DNA of 19,997 nucleotides from CAZWBR01 sp964404205 (lineage in GTDB: Bacteria > Bacteroidota > Bacteroidia > Bacteroidales > Prolixibacteraceae). The notes beneath the pieces were generated by a model that was given only the letters and a program-made list of their open reading frames with translations, was not told the origin of the DNA and did not search any database. Shown piece after piece: positions 14,743 through 19,997 of this stretch; the stretch's first letter is position 1, and the number at the start of each line of letters is the position of its first letter. The stretch lies in the NCBI GenBank assembly GCA_964404205.1, contig CAYOJD010000058.1:1-19997 (forward strand). The letters are read 5' to 3'. The position numbers and the translations under genes were made by a program.

Positions 14743-17136
14743 ATGAGCCTCACATCCAAACTCCTTCTTTACTATGCTTTTTTAATGCTTTCAATGTCTG
14801 GATTTGCCCAGATAATTCCATCAGGAACGATTAAACCGGTACCGTTTACCTCAGTGCATGTGACCGACCAGTTCTGGGCACCAAGGATTAAAATAAACCA
14901 CGATATCACCATTCCGATTGCCATTCAGAAATGTTACGAAACCGGTCGCGTCGATAATTTTCTATTTGCCGCCAAAGTAAAACACGGGGCATTTTGCACA
15001 GAGTATCCATTTGATGATTCAGATATTTATAAAATTATTGAAGGTGCCGCTTACTCGCTACAAACCTTTCCCGATAAAAAACTGGATGCCAGAATTGACA
15101 CATTGATCGACTACATCATTGGGGCTCAGGAAACTGATGGATATCTCTATACCAACCGCACCATAGACTCGACCCATCTTCACCCATGGGCCGGAAAAAA
15201 AAGATGGGAAAAAGATCCTGATGGCAGCCATGAGTTGTATAACTCCGGGCATCTTTATGAAGCCGCCTCCGCTCATTATCTGGCAACAGGGAAAAGAACA
15301 TTGCTCGACGTTGCCATCAAAAACGCCGATCTGGTGGTAAAAGATTTTTTGATCGAGGGTATGAAATACTATCCTGGCCATCAGGTTATCGAAATGGGAC
15401 TGGTAAAACTTTACCGTGTCACCCAAAATCCGAATTATCTAAAACTCGCCCAATATATGCTCGATATCCGATATGGCGGGGACGAATACAATCAGGCGCA
15501 TAAAAAAGTAACGGAACAAGATCAGATTGTTGGTCATGCCGTTAGGGCCACATATATGTATTCAGGAATGGCTGATGTTGCTGCACTTACCGGAAATAAA
15601 GCATATACCGATGCGACTGACCGAATTTGGAACGATTTGATTAAAACCAAATATTACATCACCGGAGGAATTGGCTCGGGTGGCGACAATGAAGGTTTCG
15701 ACGAACCTTATTTTCTGCCCAATATGTCAGCCTACTGCGAAACCTGCGCATCAATCGGTAACGTATTTTGGAACCAACGGCTTTTTCAGTTGCATGGCGA
15801 AGCCAAATATTTCGATATACTTGAACGAACGCTCTACAATGCATTGTTGAGCGGAGTCTCACTTTCAGGCGACCTCTTCTTCTATCCCAACCCACTCGAA
15901 TCGCGTGGCCAGCACGCCCGCAGTCCCTGGTTTGGTTGTGCCTGTTGTCCGAGCAATATTTGTCGCTTTATCCCATCGGTCCCCGGCTATGTTTATGCTT
16001 ACGACAATCAGAACATCTATGTGAACCTTTACATGGCCAATCAGGCAAAATTTACTGATGGTCAGGAAAAAACGATTGAAATTGAGCAAAAAACAGATTA
16101 TCCTTGGAGTGGTGATATTGAATTAACCGTTAATCCGTCATCGCAAAATGCTTTTGGCATTGCCCTGCGCATCCCCGGATGGGCTGGTAACGAATCAGTG
16201 CCTTCTGACCTGTACCGGTTTACCGAACAATTTGCAACAGCTTTTCAGCTGAATGTAAATGGTAAACCAGCAAAATATCAACTAATTAATGGCTATGCAG
16301 TAATATCTTCAACGTGGAAAAAAGGCGATAAAATAAACCTTTCATTACCAATGGATGTAAAAAAAATTATCGCAAACGATAAAGTTGAATCAGATCGTAA
16401 CCGGTTAAGCCTGCAACGTGGGCCATTCGTCTATTGCCTCGAAGGAGCAGATCAGCCCAATGGTCATTCAACCAATATTTTAATTGACAAGTCAGCTCAG
16501 ATTACCTCTCAAAAAGAAGTCAATCTGCTTAATGGCATTACCACTTTGAAAGGAAATGCACAAGCATTGGAAGAATCAACCTCCGGAAAAAACAGATCGA
16601 TTCCCATTCACTTTACAGCAATCCCCTATTATGCATGGGCCAATCGTGGTGCCGGCGAAATGTTGGTTTGGTTGCCTTATGCCGAAAGTGCAGCCCGTCC
16701 GCTCCCGTTGCCAACCATCGCCACCGAAAGCTTATTGACTGCTTCAACTGAAACCAAATCACTGAATGCCATCCGCGACCATGATATTCCTTCCAATTCA
16801 AACGATCATAGTATCAGCTATTATCATTGGTGGCCAAAGAAAAATTCAACCGAATGGATTCAATATACCTTTTCCGAAGAGAAAACCATTTCAACATCAT
16901 CGGTTTATTGGTTCGACGATGGCCCTTGGGGAGGGTGCAGAATTCCTGCCGGTTGGAAAGTCCTTTATCTTTCCGGAAACGAGTGGCTTCCGGTTAAAAC
17001 AGAACAGGCACCTGAGATTCTGAAAGACAAATTAAATACCGTTTCGTTTGTTCCGGTGAAAACCAAAGCGGTACGTTTGGAAGTTACTCTGCCGGCCGAC
17101 AATGCATCGGGAATATATGAATGGCTCGTTAAGTAA
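14743..17136 (+). CDS. GH127 beta-L-arabinofuranosidase (DUF1680) with C-terminal beta domain
   Basis: This is a secreted glycoside hydrolase of 797 residues, with a signal peptide to about residue 22 (GFAQ). The (alpha/alpha)6 barrel of GH127 spans about 30-430, starting VTDQFWAPRI. The zinc and active-site set described for the family enzyme HypBA1 is recognisable: Glu 317 (NEGFDEPY) at the acid/base position, Glu 333 and Cys 335 (YCETC), and Cys 401-Cys 402 (CCPSN), one of which is the cysteine nucleophile. Beta domains follow, and a discoidin-like end (about 690-797, SYYHWWP, WIQYTFSEE, GWKVLY) that may bind carbohydrate. It would release terminal L-arabinofuranose from plant polysaccharide or glycoprotein. 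It ends 3 bp from the convergent VTT gene, with no terminator between them. No transporter pair is adjacent. Confidence 0.93.
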   Translation: MSLTSKLLLYYAFLMLSMSGFAQIIPSGTIKPVPFTSVHVTDQFWAPRIKINHDITIPIAIQKCYETGRVDNFLFAAKVKHGAFCTEYPFDDSDIYKIIEGAAYSLQTFPDKKLDARIDTLIDYIIGAQETDGYLYTNRTIDSTHLHPWAGKKRWEKDPDGSHELYNSGHLYEAASAHYLATGKRTLLDVAIKNADLVVKDFLIEGMKYYPGHQVIEMGLVKLYRVTQNPNYLKLAQYMLDIRYGGDEYNQAHKKVTEQDQIVGHAVRATYMYSGMADVAALTGNKAYTDATDRIWNDLIKTKYYITGGIGSGGDNEGFDEPYFLPNMSAYCETCASIGNVFWNQRLFQLHGEAKYFDILERTLYNALLSGVSLSGDLFFYPNPLESRGQHARSPWFGCACCPSNICRFIPSVPGYVYAYDNQNIYVNLYMANQAKFTDGQEKTIEIEQKTDYPWSGDIELTVNPSSQNAFGIALRIPGWAGNESVPSDLYRFTEQFATAFQLNVNGKPAKYQLINGYAVISSTWKKGDKINLSLPMDVKKIIANDKVESDRNRLSLQRGPFVYCLEGADQPNGHSTNILIDKSAQITSQKEVNLLNGITTLKGNAQALEESTSGKNRSIPIHFTAIPYYAWANRGAGEMLVWLPYAESAARPLPLPTIATESLLTASTETKSLNAIRDHDIPSNSNDHSISYYHWWPKKNSTEWIQYTFSEEKTISTSSVYWFDDGPWGGCRIPAGWKVLYLSGNEWLPVKTEQAPEILKDKLNTVSFVPVKTKAVRLEVTLPADNASGIYEWLVK

Positions 17137-17139
17137 AAC

Positions 17140-17679
17140 TTAGTATGGATAAAAGAGCAGAGTAAGGAGGATATATTTCAGGCTAAGCCCTAAAAAAGTT
17201 ACCAGAAACGTGTCTTTTATCCGGTGCTTTAACATACCGGCCGCCAATGAAATAACCGGAGATGACAGAGGTAAAATATTGAACACAAACAATGTAATGT
17301 TTCCATATTTCCGTATCTCAGATTCAGCTTTCTGATATCGGGATTGACCGATAAGTTTATCGATAATTTTCTGGCTAAAGGAATAGCCAATCAGATAATC
17401 GATGCTCTGCGAAAAGAGTGCAGTACCCAATGCTACCGCATTAAGCAAAATAAAGTTCTCGCCCGCTGTGAGATAATAGATAAAAGCAAGCTCTACAGGG
17501 ATAAAAAGAAAGAAAAGGTAACCTGCAAGGCTCACAATGGCAAACGAAAAAATCCCTTCACCGCGGGTGCCATAATAAATATCGCGGCCAATGGTCAGCG
17601 ATGCGATGGCCGTCGCAGCCGCAGTCAACAAAACAGCTACAATAAAACGCTGAATATCAACCCTCGAAGGCTTCATCAT
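17140..17679 (-). CDS. VTT/DedA-like (SNARE-associated) inner-membrane protein
   Basis: The product is 179 residues and almost entirely membrane helices: about 11-31, 41-70 and 75-100, then a re-entrant segment and two C-terminal helices. The stretch YGNITLFVFNILPLSSPVISLAAGM resembles the conserved part of the VTT/DedA and YqaA families, where small integral proteins affect phospholipid or undecaprenyl-phosphate flipping. DedA-type charged motifs are not all clear, so a distant family is possible. Two consecutive ATGs (17679 and 17676) give nearly the same start. It stands alone on the minus strand, convergent with GH127 and divergent from the barrel gene to its right. Confidence 0.72.
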   Translation of the reverse strand: MMKPSRVDIQRFIVAVLLTAAATAIASLTIGRDIYYGTRGEGIFSFAIVSLAGYLFFLFIPVELAFIYYLTAGENFILLNAVALGTALFSQSIDYLIGYSFSQKIIDKLIGQSRYQKAESEIRKYGNITLFVFNILPLSSPVISLAAGMLKHRIKDTFLVTFLGLSLKYILLTLLFYPY

Positions 17680-17808
17680 CGATATCGGTATTATCTCAAA
17701 TCAAGTTACGATTTTTAAATGACATTTAATGCAATATCTTGATTCTCAAACTTTACTTTCACCCACTTTTTATGAAATAACAAATTAATCAAAAAAAGAA
17801 ACCGCATT

Positions 17809-17835
17809 TTGCCAATCCGGTCAGTAATACATTTG
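17809..17835 (+). promoter_or_regulatory. Candidate promoter of the small barrel gene
   Basis: TACATTTG at 17828-17835 is an exact TAnnTTTG match, with TTG at 17809-17811 sixteen bases upstream, slightly short of the usual spacing. It would give a leader of about 80 bases. That leader can form a hairpin (AAGTT at 17842-17846 with a downstream AACTT). Confidence 0.45.
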
Positions 17836-17923
17836 ATTGTTAAGTTATTTTTTTGAAACAACTTGAATATCAATCATATTTAACATGAGTTGTATATGTT
17901 ATTCAATAGTTGAATCAAAAAAA

Positions 17924-18169
17924 ATGATTATGAAGAAATTACTCTTTTCTGTAGCATTAGCTTTTGCTGCTTCGGCTTTGTTTGCCCAGGTACAGGTTAA
18001 CCCTCAGGTTGGATTGGCATTAATGAACTTTAGCAAAGCTGAAACCGGAAGTGACTTCAGTGCCAAAGTGGGTGTAAGTGTTGGAGCTGATGTAAGAATT
18101 GGCGAAAGGGTTCAATTTATTCAGGGTGTTCACTATTTGAGTGCTACTACAGCCCTACAAATCAGATGA
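17924..18169 (+). CDS. Small outer-membrane beta-barrel protein, N-terminal part (frameshifted)
   Basis: The frame is open from 17885, but the natural start is the ATG at 17924 or 17930, which begins a clean signal peptide KKLLFSVALAFAASALFAQ. The mature part begins VQVNPQVGLALMNF, with barrel strands such as KVGVSVGADVRIGERVQFIQGVHYL. The frame ends at 18167-18169 after a few missense residues. A run of three C at 18153-18155 is the likely break: with two C the frame joins the next piece as TTAYKSDES and yields a protein of about 196 residues. It belongs with the PorT-like/barrel_2 type proteins of Bacteroidota; the function is unknown. The start region (ATG-ATT-ATG-AA) resembles that of the 14385 gene. 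Confidence 0.8.
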   Translation: MIMKKLLFSVALAFAASALFAQVQVNPQVGLALMNFSKAETGSDFSAKVGVSVGADVRIGERVQFIQGVHYLSATTALQIR

Positions 18170-18515
18170 AAGTGTGACAATGGATGTTAAACACAATTAC
18201 ATAAAATTAAAAACGCTGATCGGACTTAATATTTTGGATGGAGAACAATTTAAACTTAGATTAAACGCCGGTTCTGCATACGATTTTCTGCTTTCAGCCA
18301 AGGATAAAGAAGATGACACTGATTTGAAAGACGACTTTAAAAATGAGACATTCTACCTTCAGGAAGGTCTTGGCGTTGATATCCTTTTCCTTACGGCCGA
18401 CATAGGTTATGCGCAAGGCTTATCTAAAACATTTGCCGGTGAATCAGCTCCCGATTCCAAAATCAGTGGTTTCTATTTTGCTGTTGGAATTGTTCTTGGG
18501 AATGGCAAGAAATAA
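18153..18515 (+). pseudogene. C-terminal part of the small outer-membrane barrel protein
   Basis: The second frame encodes further barrel strands (VKHNYIKLKTLIGLNIL, FKLRLNAGSAYDFLL, FYLQEGLGVDILFLTADIGY) and an end GFYFAVGIVLGNGKK. It has no start signals of its own; the GTG at 18141 precedes missense sequence. It is the continuation of the 17924 gene across a one-base insertion at 18153-18155. It is followed by a bidirectional terminator shared with valS. Confidence 0.82.
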
Positions 18516-18534
18516 TTCACATGTAACATCAATG

Positions 18535-18565
18535 AAAAAGGCTTCCCAATTTGAGAAGCCTTTTA
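18535..18565. terminator. Bidirectional intrinsic terminator between barrel gene and valS
   Basis: AAAAGGCTTC at 18536-18545 is perfectly complementary to GAAGCCTTTT at 18555-18564 with a nine-base loop. TTTTATTTT follows on the plus strand and TTTTT on the minus strand, so it can end both convergent transcripts. Confidence 0.9.
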
Positions 18566-18583
18566 TTTTCCAAGCAGGTAATA

Positions 18584-19997
18584 CTATTTACCAAGCAGTT
18601 GCAAGCGTTCTTCAAGCACCTTTAATTTCTCTTCGGCATCTGCCTTTTTCTTTTGTTCGAGTTCTACAACCTGAGCCGGGGCACTATTCACAAAACGTTC
18701 GTTTCCGAGCTTTTTCATGACCATTTCAAGAAAACCTCTGAAATAAACCAACTCTTCGTTGATTTTAGCCAGCTCTTCTGTCACATCCACCTCGCCTTGC
18801 ATCGGAATGGAAAAGGCCGAAGCTTTTACATAAAAAGTCAATGCGCCCTGAACCTCTTCCTGACAAACCTCCAGTTTCGATAGGTTGCCCATCTTTTCGA
18901 GTACCGGATTAAACTCCGGCACATAGCCTTTCTCTCCGGGAACAACCATCAAATCAATACTATCCTTATTGGCAATATTTTGTTCCTTGCGCACAGTCCT
19001 GATTCCGGCAACAGCCTCTTTCACCATCTCGAAACGTTCAAGTTTATCGGATTGTAAAGCAGCAGCCTCAGGCCACTGTGCCATCATTATTGATTCGCCA
19101 TCCTGACGTACCGCAAGCAATTGCCAAATCTCTTCCGAAATAAATGGCATAAATGGATGTAACAGCCTCAAGACCTTATCGAACAAAGCGATAACCTCAC
19201 CATAAGTTTTGGCATCGACAGGTTGCTGATAGGCCGGTTTGACAATCTCGAGCAGCCAACCTGAAAACTCGTCGCGTATTGTCGTATAGATAGTCATCAA
19301 CGCATCGCTCAGGCGGTATTTGTCAAAATGGTCATTCATGGTAACAATGGCCTCGTCGAGTTTGGCATTAAACCATTCTATTCCCAAAGCCGAGTGTTCG
19401 GGTTGCGGAAGTGTTTGATCGACCTCCCAACCATTGACCAAACGGAAAGAATTCCAAATTTTAGTGGAAAAATTTCGGCCCTGTTCTGTAAGCGATTCGT
19501 CGAAAAGAATATCGTTCCCGGCAGGCGAACATAGCAGCATGCCCACACGCACCCCATCGGCACCATATTGGGCAATCAGGTCGAGCGGGTCGGGTGAGTT
19601 ACCCAACGATTTCGACATTTTGCGTCGCAATTTATCGCGAACGATTCCGGTAAAGTAAACGTTCTTAAACGGATAAACACCTCGGTATTCATATCCGGCA
19701 ATAATCATTCGGGCCACCCAGAAAAAGATAATTTCGGGAGCAGTTACCAAATCATTTGTCGGATAATAATAATTAATATCCTTATTATCAGGCTTATTAT
19801 TCCCATCAAAAACCGCTATTGGCCATAACCACGACGAAGCCCAGGTATCGAGAACATCTTCATCCTGACGAAGATCGCTCATGGTCAAAGCCATGTTGCC
19901 GCTCTTTTCCTGAGCCATCTGAAGGGCCTCTTCGTCCGTTTCTGCAACCACAAATGTACCATCGGCCAGATAGTAAACCGGGATTCGATGGCCCCAC
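18584..19997 (-). CDS. valS: Valyl-tRNA synthetase, C-terminal part (5' end outside window)
   Basis: This enzyme attaches valine to tRNA-Val in the cytoplasm, using ATP. The frame is open to the right edge (WGHRIPVYYLADGTF), so the codon at 19951 is not a start. Visible: the WGHRIP segment and DVLDTWASSWLWP of the class I core, then KMSKSLGN, the ATP-binding loop, followed by DPLDLIAQYGADGVR. Next comes the anticodon-binding helical domain (FSGWLLEIVKPAYQ, LHPFMPFISEEIWQ), and a C-terminal coiled-coil arm (ELAKINEELVYFRGFLEM to the end) typical of ValRS. About 470 of some 880 residues are in the window. Everything looks intact here. Confidence 0.96.
   Translation of the reverse strand, partial: WGHRIPVYYLADGTFVVAETDEEALQMAQEKSGNMALTMSDLRQDEDVLDTWASSWLWPIAVFDGNNKPDNKDINYYYPTNDLVTAPEIIFFWVARMIIAGYEYRGVYPFKNVYFTGIVRDKLRRKMSKSLGNSPDPLDLIAQYGADGVRVGMLLCSPAGNDILFDESLTEQGRNFSTKIWNSFRLVNGWEVDQTLPQPEHSALGIEWFNAKLDEAIVTMNDHFDKYRLSDALMTIYTTIRDEFSGWLLEIVKPAYQQPVDAKTYGEVIALFDKVLRLLHPFMPFISEEIWQLLAVRQDGESIMMAQWPEAAALQSDKLERFEMVKEAVAGIRTVRKEQNIANKDSIDLMVVPGEKGYVPEFNPVLEKMGNLSKLEVCQEEVQGALTFYVKASAFSIPMQGEVDVTEELAKINEELVYFRGFLEMVMKKLGNERFVNSAPAQVVELEQKKKADAEEKLKVLEERLQLLGK

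Noticed and set aside
17344..17718. 124-codon plus-strand frame opposite the VTT gene
   Set aside because: It is very rich in Lys/Arg/Asn and antisense to a well-formed membrane protein; a shadow frame.
1..19997. CRISPR array, insertion sequence, phage, toxin-antitoxin or defence genes
   Set aside because: No spaced repeats, transposase or integrase motifs, tRNA-flanked insertions or known defence domains were seen in any frame.

Overview
The window looks like chromosomal DNA of a Bacteroidota bacterium, probably of the Bacteroidales/Marinilabiliales type. The evidence is a FecI-type sigma, FecR with DUF4974, and STN-containing TonB-receptor trio; matches to the TAnnTTTG promoter box in front of several genes; many small outer-membrane barrel proteins; lipoproteins; and polysaccharide-active enzymes (GH127, sialate O-acetylesterase). 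No rRNA, tRNA, CRISPR array, insertion sequence or phage gene was seen. I cannot name the species.

Layout. (1) 1-261: C-terminal end of an acyl-ACP thioesterase. (2) 350-5213: a lipoprotein with a repeated IDYGTG motif, a strong hairpin, then ECF sigma, FecR anti-sigma and a TonB-dependent receptor (cell-surface signalling). (3) 5397-7905: a large MscS-type mechanosensitive channel split in two by a nine-A run. (4) 12156 down to 7956, minus strand: a tight three-gene operon of two SGNH-hydrolase-like proteins and an MBOAT O-acyltransferase, which looks like a cell-envelope or exopolysaccharide O-acetylation module. (5) 12438-13823: a secreted sialate O-acetylesterase-type enzyme, divergent from the acylation operon across a 281-bp region that contains an intrinsic terminator, inverted repeats and a direct repeat. 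(6) 13915-14385: a small outer-membrane barrel protein. (7) 14743-17136: a secreted GH127 beta-L-arabinofuranosidase. (8) 17140-17679: a VTT/DedA-like membrane protein. (9) 17924-18515: another small barrel protein, frameshifted. (10) 18584-19997: C-terminal part of valyl-tRNA synthetase.

Three genes (TonB receptor, MscS channel, small barrel protein) are each interrupted by a single-base indel, two of them clearly in homopolymers. A ten-N gap in a fourth gene is flanked by identical 9-bp ends that, when overlapped, restore one reading frame. I read this mainly as draft or metagenome assembly quality, although the A9 run could also be a real slippery or phase-variable site.

Most of the window is ordinary. 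The parts I would look at again are the divergent region between the O-acylation operon and the deacetylase (possible attenuation of the acylation operon), the A9-split channel, and the hairpin that overlaps the nominal N-terminus of the sigma factor. I found no convincing new defence or mobile system.
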